Origin: Palsa-465 sp963800475 | Lineage (GTDB): Bacteria > Actinomycetota > Thermoleophilia > Solirubrobacterales > Solirubrobacteraceae | NCBI GenBank assembly: GCA_963800475.1 | Contig: CAWDAZ010000002.1 | Location: 124,001-188,000, forward strand | DNA: 64,000 nt | Direction: 5' to 3' | Part shown: one piece after another, positions 56,414 to 64,000 of the stretch | Layout: every line of letters starts with the position of its first letter | How positions within the stretch are numbered: the stretch's first letter is position 1 | Position numbers and translations under genes: made by a program | The notes under the pieces: generated by a model | Database searches by the model: none | Told to the model about the DNA's origin: nothing | What the model saw: the letters and a program-made list of their open reading frames with translations, nothing else

Positions 56414-57385
56414 ATGATCGCCGGTGGCAGCGGCCTGATCGGACGCCACCTGTCCGCTGCGCTGATCGCGCGGGGCGACGAGGTGCTCGTGCTCTCGCGC
56501 CACCCAGCCTCGGTGCAGACCCGCCTGCCCGAGTGCGCAGTGTTGCCTGGCGTCCCGGGTCAGGCGGGAGATGGCGGGACGAGCTCGATGTGGTCGATGC
56601 CGTAGTCGACCTCTCGGGCGCCCCCTTCTTCACGAAGTGGCGCGGCGACTACTACACGCGTGAGGTCCTCGGGCCCGGCGCGCCGCGATCCAGTCGCTGA
56701 TCGAAGCGATCGCTCGAGCATCGGAGCGGCCAAAGGTGTTCGTCAGCGCCTCCTCGCTGGGCCCGTACGGGTTCCGCCGCGACGATGAGGCGCTGACCGA
56801 GCGCTCCACCCCCGACATCGGGCCGCTCAGTCGGGACGCGCTCGAGCTCGAAGCCTGCGCGCTCGAGGCCGAAGCACTCGGTACCGCGTCGTCGTGGGCG
56901 CCCTGGAGTCGTGCTTGCGCCGGACGGCGGGGCATTCCAGCTGCTGACCGCGCATTCCGGCGCGGGCTCGGCGCCCCGGTGTCGCCGGGCACGCAGTGGT
57001 GCTCCTGGATCCACATCGCCGACGCGGAGAGCTGATCATCTCTGTGCTCGACCAGCGAGCAGGTTGCGCAGGACCGCTGAACCTGACCTCACCAAACCCG
57101 GTCCGCAACCGCGAGTTCGCTGAGGCCTTCGCGGAGGCGACATGTCGTCCGCTGAGACCGTCGATTCCGGGGCGCGCACTGCACCTCATGTTCGGGAAGG
57201 CCGCGATCATCATCACCCACGGGCAGCGCGTGCTTCCCGCCCAAGCACTCGAGCTCAGGCACGAGTTCCGCTACCCGAGGGCTGACCTGCTCACGCTCGA
57301 TGACCTGATCGGACCCCGCAGGCGACGTCTCAGAGGAGCCGCAGCCAGAGGCCATCTTGATCACCGACGCCTGGTCGCGCGGTGA
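56414..57385 (+). pseudogene. TIGR01777-type NAD-dependent epimerase, frameshifted
   Basis: MIAGGSGLIGRHLSAALIARGDEVLVLSR is the Rossmann start. VVDLSGAP, SLIEAIARASERPKVFVSASSLGPYGFRRDDEALTE and WIHIADAE are diagnostic of the TIGR01777 family, ending with LNLTSPNPVRNREFAEAF, the C-terminal DUF1731-like domain. Four or more frame changes interrupt it. Family members are short-chain sugar-nucleotide epimerase-like proteins of uncertain substrate. Confidence 0.78.
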
Positions 57386-57467
57386 CAAGCCAAGAGAGAC
57401 CTATCCCTCGCTCATGCGCAGACGCCCCGGCCGCTACGGCCCCCGAAAAGCTAGGAGGTCCACGCAT

Positions 57468-58275
57468 ATGAAGCTGAACGAAGAAGCGATCGACTACCGC
57501 GACGGGAACGCCGAGCTCTCGGGTCTTCTTGTCTGGGACGGCAATGAACTCGCCCATCCGGGAGTCCTCGTCGTTCACGGCGGCGCCGGGCTGGACGATC
57601 ACGCCAAGAGCCGCGCGAGACAGCTCGCCGAACTCGGACTCGTTGCGTTCGCCTGCGATATGTACGGCAAGGCCGTGATCGGCGATCGCGACCGAGTCAT
57701 AGCCTTCCATCCACGGACCTGATTGGTGGAACCGCGACAAGCTCTGCTCGGCGCGCGATGGCCGGCATCAACGTGCTCGGCACCGACCGCGGCGTCAACG
57801 GACGCATCGCCGCGGTGGGCTACCGCTTCGGTGGGCGGACCGTGCTCGAGCTCGCCCGAAACGGTACGGACCTGCGCTGGCGCGATCAGCGTCCACGGCA
57901 GCCTCGAAACAGCCGACCGCGCCCGCCCAGGCGAGGTCAAAGCGAAGATCCTGGTCTGTCACGGCGCTCTGGATCCGCACGTTCCCACCCCACAATTGAC
58001 GGAATTCATCGAAGAGATGAACACGGCGGGAACCGACTTCCAACTCATCGTCCACGGCTCGAGCGATGCACGGCTTCACCCATGACATCGGCGTGCCGGC
58101 GCCAGGAGTCGCGTATCACGCTACTTCCGACACGCGTTCGTTCGCAGCTATGAAGGCATTCCTGGCCGAGGTCTTCGATACCTCGGTCGCTCGCGCGGCT
58201 AAAGGACGGCGCAGCTTCGAGTCGGCTGCTCCTTTGCCACCAAACCAGCGACCCGACCCAGGTCTGTCGCACTGA
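57468..58275 (+). pseudogene. Dienelactone hydrolase family protein, frameshifted
   Basis: From ATG 57468 (AGGAGG upstream): MKLNEEAIDYRDGNAELSGLL, VLVVHGGAGLDDHAKSRARQLAELGLVAFACDMYGK. After frame changes near 57720 and 57880: GRIAAVGYRFGGRTVLELARNG, where the nucleophile elbow normally reads GYCFGG, so the catalytic Cys is Arg. Then ILVCHGALDPHVPTPQL (Asp) and a late GFTHD (His). With frame breaks and a lost nucleophile it cannot work as written. Confidence 0.8.
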
Positions 58276-58498
58276 GGCTAGTTGCGCATGCGCGGCTGCA
58301 TCAACGGTGACCTTCTGGTTCGTCCCTGAGGGTGCGGAAGAGGTGCATCTCGAACACCGACGAAGCCGCGACTCGAGACCCCCTTTGCCTCTCCCGCAGT
58401 ACTTCATGGCGCTCCGCGCGCAGACCTCAAGCGCGGATCTCGGGGCTACGCGGCGGCGGGCCTTCGCCGCTGTAGACCGGACCGCATGTGGTCATCAA

Positions 58499-58546
58499 AG
58501 TGGTCCGCTAAGTGGTCCGCTAAGTGGTCCCCTTAGGTGACCACTT
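58499..58546. repeat. Tandem 12-bp repeats with terminal palindrome
   Basis: AGTGGTCCGCTA at 58499-58510 and 58511-58522, then AGTGGTCCCCTT from 58523. The last unit forms AAGTGGTC-CCCTTAGGT-GACCACTT, a perfect 8-bp inverted repeat. The regular spacing near an integrase suggests protein binding sites. Confidence 0.75.
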
Positions 58547-58588
58547 GAGAGTCGCCTGGCCCCCGCCCGCACTGGTGATTCGTCCCAG

Positions 58589-58645
58589 CCCCGAGTCAGA
58601 CTACCCGCCCCCCACGTTGTTTCGTGCGGGTAGTCTGACTCGGGG
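58589..58645. repeat. Perfect 20-bp inverted repeat
   Basis: Left arm CCCCGAGTCAGACTACCCGC (58589-58608) and its exact reverse complement (58626-58645) flank a 17-nt loop, and a further short CCCAG/CTGGG pairing lies outside. The stem ends in TTTAG. It could terminate transcription, protect the integrase from read-through, or be a recombination/transfer site. Confidence 0.8.
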
Positions 58646-58848
58646 TTTAGCTGGGCTTCGGGCGGGCGGGTCCAGGCGGGCGAACACAGGGCTCGGGAGT
58701 CGGCGGATGACGGCCCGGTCGGAGAGTTCGGTTTGGAGAAGCAGCACGATCAACTCCTCCTGCTGCTTCATCTCGAGGACAACGTCTGGCGAGTGTCTAG
58801 GAAGTCGGCCGTTGATGAAGTGCCGACAGTGGTGACATCCTGTACGGG

Positions 58849-59962
58849 ATGGAGATCCAGAAGCGGATCCTGGCGAGCGGAGCGGTGCGGTGGCGGGTCC
58901 GCTGGCGCCATGGAGGCCGTTATCGATCCCAGACGTTTGACCGGAAGGGTGATGCGGTGACGTTCGGTGCGGAGCTCCGGCGCCGTCAGCAGCTCGGGAC
59001 GCTCACCTCGATGGACATGGGCCGGGTCACGCTCGGCGAGTACGTGCTCGACACCTGGTGTGAGGCGTATGCGTCCCAGCTCTCGCCGAAGACCTGGATG
59101 CACTACCGGCAGCTCCTGAACAAGCACATCCTGCCGCCGCTCGGTCCGTACGAGCTCCGGTCGATCAGGCCAGAGACGATCGCGCGCTGGCAGGCGGAGC
59201 GGCTCGCTGCGGGCCACGGTCGCGTCTCGGTCCGGTACGCGCTCACGCTGCTCGGAGCGATCCTGCAGCGCGCGTTCGAGAACGGTCAGATCCAGTCGAA
59301 CCCTGCGCGCGCGGTGCGCAAGGCGTCGCTGCCTCGGCGGACTGAGGTTCGTCCGCTGGCGCCGGCAACGATCGAACGGATGGGTTCGGCGAGCTCGCCG
59401 CGCGACGCGACTCTGATCAGTGTTCTGGCGTACGCCGGGCTGAGGCCCGGTGAGGCGCTGGCGCTTCAGTGGCGGGATATCCGTGAGCAGACGGTCCTCG
59501 TGGAGCGCGTCGATCTCGCTCGGCGAGGAGAAGGACACGAAGACGGCCGCTCACCGGACGGTGCGTCTGCTCGAACCGCTTGCTGGCGACCTGCGCGAAT
59601 GGCGGTTGAGAAGCGGCCGGCCTCCCGAGAGCTCGCTGATCTTCCCGTCAGCGAGCGGTGCGCCGTGGACGCTCGCCGCGTACCAGTCGTGGCGCCGGCG
59701 AGCGTTCAAGCGGGCGATCGAGGCGGCGGGGCTGGAGCACGGCCGTCCGTATGACCTCAGGCACTCATTCGCGTCGCTGCTGCTTCACGAAGGGCGCAGT
59801 GTGATTTATGTCGCCCGTCAGCTGGGCCACGACGCGCGACTCACGCTCAGCACCTACGGCCATGTGATCGACGAGTTCGAGGACAGGCCACGGGTGGATG
59901 CGCTCACGGCGATCGCCGAGGCCAGAGCGGCCGTCCACCAGGGCTCCGCCGCGACCAGCTGA
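58849..59962 (+). pseudogene. int: Tyrosine recombinase of island 2, one frameshift
   Basis: MEIQKRILASGAVRWRVRWRHGGRYRSQTF is the arm-type domain, residues about 60-150 the core-binding domain, and AYAGLRPGEAL gives the first catalytic Arg (R199). The frame is lost near 59515 after VERV. The adjoining frame has SLGEEKDTKTAAHRTVRL, PYDLRHSFASLLLHEG (second Arg) and LGHDARLTLSTYGH, with His and nucleophile Tyr. One base restores a full 370-residue enzyme. It lies 185 bp from attR. If the shift is real the island is locked in place. Confidence 0.88.
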
Positions 59963-60147
59963 CGCCGCCGGGGACACGTCAGCAGCTCCGTCCCTCCCGC
60001 CGACTCGAACCTGACCAGTCGGCGAGGGTGCACCAGGGGTGCATCAGGTTGGCTCCTGCCGTCATCTCGTGTCCTCCGGTGTCCATCACGAAAGCGCGCA
60101 TTTGCAGGCATTTAGTGGACTCGACGGGACACGAGCGGACAATTGAT

Positions 60148-60193
60148 CTGCCTTACAAGCAGGAGGTCGGCGGTTCGAGGCCGTCACCGCCCA
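60148..60193. repeat. attR of island 2 (tRNA-Val 3' copy)
   Basis: 46 bp identical to the 3' part of tRNA-Val at 30348-30393, exactly 29,800 bp away. The 5' half of the tRNA is absent. It forms the right boundary of island 2. Confidence 0.92.
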
Positions 60194-60348
60194 TCGCCGT
60201 TCTGCCCGCCAGCATTGGGTTTTGAGACTAGGGCCGGTCGTGTGTCATCACGCGACACGCGTTATGCGCGGGATCGGTGCAAATAACGGATCGCTTCGCC
60301 GGGGATGGCCGGATGCCGTCCGGACCCGGCGGACCTAGCGTGCGGTGC

Positions 60349-60867
60349 ATGAACGGTGCGGATCGCGTGCTCGTCGCGTACGGCACAAAGCACGGAGCCA
60401 CGGCCGAGATTGCGCAGGTGATCGCTGACACGCTCCGCGTGGCAGGTCTCAACGTCGATGTGCAGCGGGCCCGTCGCGTCCGCTCGCTTGAGCCCTACCG
60501 GGCGGTCGTGCTGGGCAGCGCCGTCTACGCCGGGCGCTGGCGCCGGGACGCGGTCCGCCTGCTACGGCGACCACAACTCAAAGCGCGCGAGGTGTGGCTG
60601 TTCAGCAGCGGCCCGGTCGGCAAGGCGGGCGACCCAGAGCAGCTCGAGAAGTGGACCAAACCCCCGCGCGTGCAGGAGATCGCGGATAGCATCGGGGTGG
60701 GCGAGCACGTCGTGTTCGGCGGCATGGTCGCCGAGGACGCCGGGTTCATCCGCAAGAAGATGGCCCGCAACATCCCGCCCGAGCTCCGCGACCGCCGCGA
60801 CTGGCACCAGATCGAAGCATGGGCCCAGTCGATCGCCGGCCCGCTCACGGGTCAAGCACTGGCATAG
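60349..60867 (+). CDS. Flavodoxin-domain protein (HemG-like)
   Basis: A 172-residue protein from ATG 60349. RVLVAYGTKHGATAEIAQVIADTLRVAG is the flavodoxin FMN-phosphate loop, AVVLGSAVYAGRW the second FMN loop, and VWLFSSGPVG the third. This matches the menaquinone-dependent protoporphyrinogen oxidase-like flavodoxins of actinobacteria, though HemG activity is unproven. Upstream in-frame residues to 60277 are not conserved. First intact gene outside island 2. Confidence 0.85.
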   Translation: MNGADRVLVAYGTKHGATAEIAQVIADTLRVAGLNVDVQRARRVRSLEPYRAVVLGSAVYAGRWRRDAVRLLRRPQLKAREVWLFSSGPVGKAGDPEQLEKWTKPPRVQEIADSIGVGEHVVFGGMVAEDAGFIRKKMARNIPPELRDRRDWHQIEAWAQSIAGPLTGQALA

Positions 60868-61046
60868 CACCGGGCGGCCTGCTTGAAAGGGATAGTCCAA
60901 CGGCGGTCAGGCTCGCCGGACTGGCTGGAGCTGCGCGACGTCGCCAAGGCGATGGCAGCGCCCGCGCCCCGCACAGGACCAAAGAGATCGCCGGGGGAGA
61001 GATCGGCCGTAGCCGCAAACGTGGTGTCTCGAGTGGCGAGGCGGGG

Positions 61047-61571
61047 TCAGAGCGGCCAGGTCGGGCTGGAGACGGCGCCCGGGATGGCCTTTTCCCACAG
61101 TTCTCCGAGGCGCTCGCGATCGTGTTGGTCGAGGTGCGAGAGGAACATCTCACGCACGGTCCGGTGGTGCGTGGTCTGTGCCTCGCGCAGTCGCGCGAGC
61201 CCGTCGCGCGTAAGACCGACGAGCAGGCTGCGTCCATCGTCGGGGTTGCTCGCTCGTGTGAGCAAGCCGGTTCTCGCGAGACGGTCCACGGATCGTGAGA
61301 TTCCGCTCGGGCTCAGGTTGCGCTGGAGGCCGAGTTCCCCGATCGGGAGTCGGCGTGACGGCGAGCCAACGAGCGTGATCATCACGCCGTAGGCGTCGAT
61401 CCCGAACCCGTGCTCGGCGAGGAGCCGGCGGTCGAGCTCGCGAAAGACCGCCGAGTGCACGCGCAGCATCCCCCGCCACGCGGCGAACTCATCGGGCGTG
61501 AAGGGGTCCGGCTCGGGCGGCTCGTCGATGGCGATCGGCGGTCCACCGCGCGCGTTCGAACTACTTGACAT
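61047..61571 (-). CDS. MarR-family regulator
   Basis: A 174-residue MarR protein starting at ATG 61571. AWRGMLRVHSAVFRELDRRLLAEHGFGIDAYGVM is the dimerisation helix, LPIGELGLQRNLSPSGISRSVDRLARTGLLTR the winged helix, and ASNPDDGRSLLVGLTRDGLARL the wing. It is divergent from a cupin gene 61 bp away; the start codon overlaps a consensus −35 for the cupin promoter, so it probably represses both. Confidence 0.9.
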   Translation of the reverse strand: MSSSSNARGGPPIAIDEPPEPDPFTPDEFAAWRGMLRVHSAVFRELDRRLLAEHGFGIDAYGVMITLVGSPSRRLPIGELGLQRNLSPSGISRSVDRLARTGLLTRASNPDDGRSLLVGLTRDGLARLREAQTTHHRTVREMFLSHLDQHDRERLGELWEKAIPGAVSSPTWPL

Positions 61572-61600
61572 ACGCAAATAATCGGCATAGTGTTTGCATC
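61565..61600 (+). promoter_or_regulatory. Divergent promoter/operator, marR-cupin
   Basis: TTGACA (61565-61570), 17 bp, then TAGTGT (61588-61593) forms a good housekeeping promoter toward the cupin gene. GCAAA and TTTGC (61574-61598) form an inverted repeat within it, the likely MarR site. Confidence 0.65.
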
Positions 61601-61632
61601 CCACAAATACTCTACCCGAGCAAGGAGGCCTC

Positions 61633-62109
61633 GTGACCGCCACCACCAGCATCCCAAAGGTCCTCAACCCCGACGAGGGGCTGCGCCTGCAGTCCGGCCC
61701 CGGGCGAGATCTCGTGTTCAAGCTCACCGGCGACGACACAGCAGGCGCGCTTGACTACTTCATCGTCGAAGTCGCGCCCCACGGCGGACCGCCACTCCAC
61801 GTCCACCATCACCAGGAGGAGACGATCCATGTCCTGAGCGGCCGCTTCAAGCTCAGAATCGGCGAACAGCTACACACCCTCGAGAAAGGCGGGTTCGCCT
61901 ACCTCCCCGCTGGGCTGCCGCACGCGTTCTTGAACCTGACCGATCAGCCCGCCGAGATCATCGTCGTCTACGCGCCCGGCGGCGGGCACAGGTTCTACGA
62001 AGAGCTCGGACCCGCGACCAGAACCGCCAATCCCGACCGCGCCGCGATCGCCGCCATCTTCGACCGCCACGGCATGACCCTCCTCGGCCCACCGCTCAGC
62101 CTCGACTAA
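61633..62109 (+). CDS. Cupin-domain protein
   Basis: A 158-residue cupin from GTG 61633 with AAGGAGG 4 nt upstream. Motif 1 is GGPPLHVHHHQEETIHVLSGRFKL, with the His/His/Glu metal ligands, and motif 2 is GFAYLPAGLPHAFLN. Single-domain cupins bind a metal and act as dioxygenases, isomerases or sensors; the substrate is unknown. Controlled by the divergent MarR gene. Confidence 0.88.
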   Translation: MTATTSIPKVLNPDEGLRLQSGPGRDLVFKLTGDDTAGALDYFIVEVAPHGGPPLHVHHHQEETIHVLSGRFKLRIGEQLHTLEKGGFAYLPAGLPHAFLNLTDQPAEIIVVYAPGGGHRFYEELGPATRTANPDRAAIAAIFDRHGMTLLGPPLSLD

Positions 62110-62203
62110 CCACCCCGCGATCGCTTCGACCGCCGCGCAAGCCTCCGCTCTGCGACCGCATCTGAGACGGCCGGAACCGTGCGTTGGGGTTCTGAGCTTT
62201 ACA

Positions 62204-62536
62204 TCAACGGGTTGAGAGGGCGGGCGGTTTCGTCGGGGCGGCCAGGGACGCGCCCAGCTGAACGGACCAAGAATCGCGTCTGGTCTCGTAGACCTCGGGA
62301 AGCACGTCTCCGATCGCTTCGACCGTGTCTAGCCACGCGAGGGCGTCGAAGTAGTCCCCGCGCTCGGCGGACTCATCAGCCCACTGCAATGTGCTCGCCA
62401 CGGCCGCGAGATGCTTGGCCTCGCGCTTGACGTGATAGTCCGAGCCGAACCCAGTCCAATCCTGGCGTCCAGTCCCCGGCTCCGGGTACGGGGCCATCGG
62501 CGCGGTAGCGCCGATGGTGGTCACTGTTGCACTCAT
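62204..62536 (-). CDS. Small hypothetical protein
   Basis: A 110-residue protein from ATG 62536 with AAGGAG upstream at good spacing. No named domain is recognised. The middle part (REAKHLAAVASTLQWADESAERGDYFDALAWLDTVEAIGD) is helical and looks like a TPR-like or four-helix repeat. It is soluble, with no signal peptide. Confidence 0.65.
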   Translation of the reverse strand: MSATVTTIGATAPMAPYPEPGTGRQDWTGFGSDYHVKREAKHLAAVASTLQWADESAERGDYFDALAWLDTVEAIGDVLPEVYETRRDSWSVQLGASLAAPTKPPALSTR

Positions 62537-63023
62537 CCCGATCACTCCTTCTTTGGGCGTCAGTCCCCTCGGGCACAGGGTCCCGTGGGCATGAATCCCT
62601 TGGCTGGAAACGGGCCTTGGTCCTCGCGATGTGATGCGGGCCCGTTGGGCGGAGGCCAATCGTCGGCGAGTCTTGACGACGGCAAGTCGGTGGTCAGCGA
62701 CCGTCTTCTAGCGACACTACTCCCTTTTGGGCGTGGCGCCACCTTTCCGGGCGCGCGAGTCTCGGAGTTTGGTCTCGGTTGCCAGCGGCAGACCTTGAGA
62801 ACTCGGTGATCATCGCGCGTGAGCATGGCGCACGGGCTCACGGCTTACGTGCGTGGTACAGCGCAGATCTGAAGCCGCCAAGCACGATGGCGTGTGGATG
62901 CGGCGAGCTACCGTCGCGATGCCAGTAGTTGCAGCCGAGGTCCGGCTCCGGATCGGGCGGTAACGTCAGTCCACGGTTCGGCCATAGCCAGGGATGCCGG
63001 CTTGAGAAACGCGGAGGACCACG
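62537..63023. other. Non-coding stretch
   Basis: 487 bp between divergent genes. No gene, tRNA or repeat was recognised; the last bases hold the GGAGG of the next gene. Confidence 0.45.
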
Positions 63024-63398
63024 ATGACGACCGAAAGCTCAATGCAAGACGGGCAGCTCGCCGCCAAGATTTCGAACACAGTGGTTCACGCACTGTCCCG
63101 GACAACCGGTCGTGGCCCCACGAAGGCAAGGACCACGCTCGGGACCAACGGCGTCTTCGTGGTGCTGCAGGACACTCTCACGCGCGGCGAGCAGACGCTC
63201 GCTGACGCCGGCCACGGCGAGACGGTGCTCGATCTGCGCAGACGCTGGCAAAGCGTCATGAAGCAGGACGTCAGCCGCGAGATTGAAGTGCTCACCGGAC
63301 GCAAGGTGATCGGCTTCATGAGCGACAACCACATCGACCCCGACCTTGCGGTCGAAGTATTCGTGCTGGAACCGCTCCCGAGCGCGGACGCTCACTGA
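63024..63398 (+). CDS. DUF2294 protein
   Basis: A 124-residue protein with GGAGG upstream of ATG 63024. LAAKISNTVVHALSRTTGRGPTKARTTLGTNGVFVVLQDTLTRGEQTLA and ISREIEVLTGRKVIGFMSDNHIDPDLAVEVFVLE (as seen, VSREIEVLTG) match DUF2294, a small conserved family of unknown function. It is a single gene with intact frame. Confidence 0.85.
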   Translation: MTTESSMQDGQLAAKISNTVVHALSRTTGRGPTKARTTLGTNGVFVVLQDTLTRGEQTLADAGHGETVLDLRRRWQSVMKQDVSREIEVLTGRKVIGFMSDNHIDPDLAVEVFVLEPLPSADAH

Positions 63399-63615
63399 CC
63401 CCTCAAGCCGCAACTCGGGCTCCACCCGGCGTCGGGCTCAGAGTGCTGCCGAGCGCTACTTCCGCCACTCTGCGCCACGGAGGGTGAACGGGCATCTGCA
63501 GCACATCGGCGCCGGTCCCCCAACGCGCGGGTACGGGGTCACCGGGCCGGCATGTCGCCAGGCGATGCTGGGTGCTCAGCACGGGGAGACGGATGGTGGA
63601 GGCGGAGCGGGCGGC

Positions 63616-64000
63616 TCACCAGGGTGCGTAGGCGCCGGCGTTGGCGGCGCGCAGCGCCGTCACATAGCCTGCGCGCTCCCAGTCCGCCTCGTCGGCGTCG
63701 GCGGGCACCGCGAGCATGCCACGGAAGTCGTCGAGCTTGTGAAAGCCCTTGCGGGTCATCCATGTCTGCAGGCCGTCGAGCAGTTCGCACGCGTACGCGG
63801 GGCCGTGGCGTAGCAGGGCGGAGGTGCTCATGACCACGTCGGCGCCGGCGAGCAGGTAGCGCGCTAGGTCGGCGGGGACCTCGACGCCGCTGGTCGCAGC
63901 CAGCGATGCTTTCACGCGTCCGCGCAGGAGCGCGATCCAGGCGCGCGGCAGGCGCCCGTCGGAGGGGTTCGAGAGGTTGATCCGCGGCATCACGACCAGC
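63616..64000 (-). CDS. Dihydroorotate dehydrogenase-like protein, partial
   Basis: The C-terminal 125-plus residues of a DHODH-like flavoprotein, whose N-terminal part lies beyond the window end. Features are LRGRVKASLAATSGVEVPADLARYLLAGADVVMSTSALLRHGP (FMN phosphate loop and the barrel end) and a C-terminal helix region LLDGLQTWMTRKGFHKLDDFRG. These DHODH-like proteins are related to PyrD but are not always pyrimidine enzymes. The frame stays open to the window edge. Confidence 0.82.
   Translation of the reverse strand, partial: LVVMPRINLSNPSDGRLPRAWIALLRGRVKASLAATSGVEVPADLARYLLAGADVVMSTSALLRHGPAYACELLDGLQTWMTRKGFHKLDDFRGMLAVPADADEADWERAGYVTALRAANAGAYAPW

Larger units (their letters stand above)
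58276..58848. other. Integrase upstream region with repeats
   Basis: 573 bp without a gene, holding three 12-bp tandem units (58499-58546) and a large perfect inverted repeat (58589-58645). These are candidate arm-type or regulatory sites of the island 2 integrase. Confidence 0.55.
30348..60193. mobile_element. Genomic island 2 (tRNA-Val integrated)
   Basis: A 29.8-kb interval between two perfect 46-bp copies of the tRNA-Val 3' end. A tyrosine integrase (frameshifted) lies 185 bp inside the right end, and a MerR-DUF433/DUF5615 toxin-antitoxin pair lies 300 bp inside the left end. Cargo is heterogeneous: regulators with exporters, carbohydrate and surface proteins, an IS110 element. An unusually large share of genes is frame-broken, whereas genes just outside both ends are intact. 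No conjugation genes seen. Common mobility of the whole interval is inferred from the repeats. Confidence 0.8.

Noticed and set aside
58499..58546. Possible CRISPR array from repeated AGTGGTCCGCTA
   Set aside because: Units are tandem without spacers and only three in number; no cas genes are present.
60148..60193. Second tRNA-Val gene
   Set aside because: Lacks the 5' half of the tRNA; it is the att copy.

Overview
The window is high-GC DNA from an actinobacterium. A soil or lichen-type member of class Thermoleophilia (Solirubrobacterales) fits best: there is a wax-ester/diacylglycerol acyltransferase, secreted propeller and glycine-rich proteins, and lipoproteins with the C-M-R-x-x-G-V-P-x-F-P-D-P repeat. 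This placement is inference; no rRNA is present.

The layout is dominated by two tandem genomic islands, each integrated into the 3' end of a tRNA gene. Island 1 (about 1140-26625) lies between tRNA-Glu(UUC) and a 44-bp copy of that tRNA's 3' end. It has a tyrosine integrase, an excisionase-like protein and a second HTH protein at the tRNA end. Its cargo is a sulfite-oxidase-type molybdoenzyme, secreted and lipoproteins, an aminoglycoside-phosphotransferase-like kinase, an IS630 element, and a dense 12-26 kb biosynthetic cluster. The cluster encodes GT2 glycosyltransferases, a Gfo/Idh/MocA oxidoreductase, a FemAB-like protein, a glutamine-dependent asparagine synthase, two paralogous MurF-like ligases, two GNATs, a CapK/PaaK-like adenylating enzyme, an ATP-grasp ligase and a methyltransferase. 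Its core is a translationally coupled five-gene operon (18661-24129) divergent from femAB-asnB. It probably makes or decorates a cell-surface glycan with amide-linked groups.

A 3.7-kb spacer (26626-30347) carries an acyl-CoA synthetase and a divergent WS/DGAT, probably core lipid metabolism. Island 2 (about 30348-60193) starts at tRNA-Val(UAC) and ends at a perfect 46-bp copy of its 3' end, with a frameshifted tyrosine integrase just inside that end. Next to the tRNA is a MerR-DUF433 / DUF5615 toxin-antitoxin pair. The rest mixes intact genes (alpha/beta hydrolase, two TetR regulators, quinone oxidoreductase, NTF2-like protein) with many frame-broken ones: YidC, GT39, ABC exporter, CGNR regulator, endoglycosylceramidase-type GH5, IS110, glycine-rich surface protein, sufB remnant, secreted protein-arginine deiminase, MFS, MarR/MMPL, TIGR01777 epimerase and dienelactone hydrolase. 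Most breaks are single-base frame changes with long coding stretches preserved, so sequencing or assembly error competes with real decay as the explanation.

Before island 1 lie an HTH-HNH nuclease-like gene, an HNH fragment and an unusual tRNA-Lys(UUU) whose conserved G19-C56 tertiary pair is swapped to C19-G56. After island 2 lie ordinary chromosomal genes: a flavodoxin-like protein, a MarR/cupin divergent pair, a small unknown protein, a DUF2294 protein and the 3' part of a dihydroorotate-dehydrogenase-like gene running off the window. The clearest regulatory sites are a perfect 42-bp palindrome over a TetR start codon with its 11-bp core repeated before the MFS gene, a 28-bp TetR operator, a CGNR/ABC divergent operator, and a perfect 20-bp-arm inverted repeat plus 12-bp tandem repeats upstream of the island 2 integrase.
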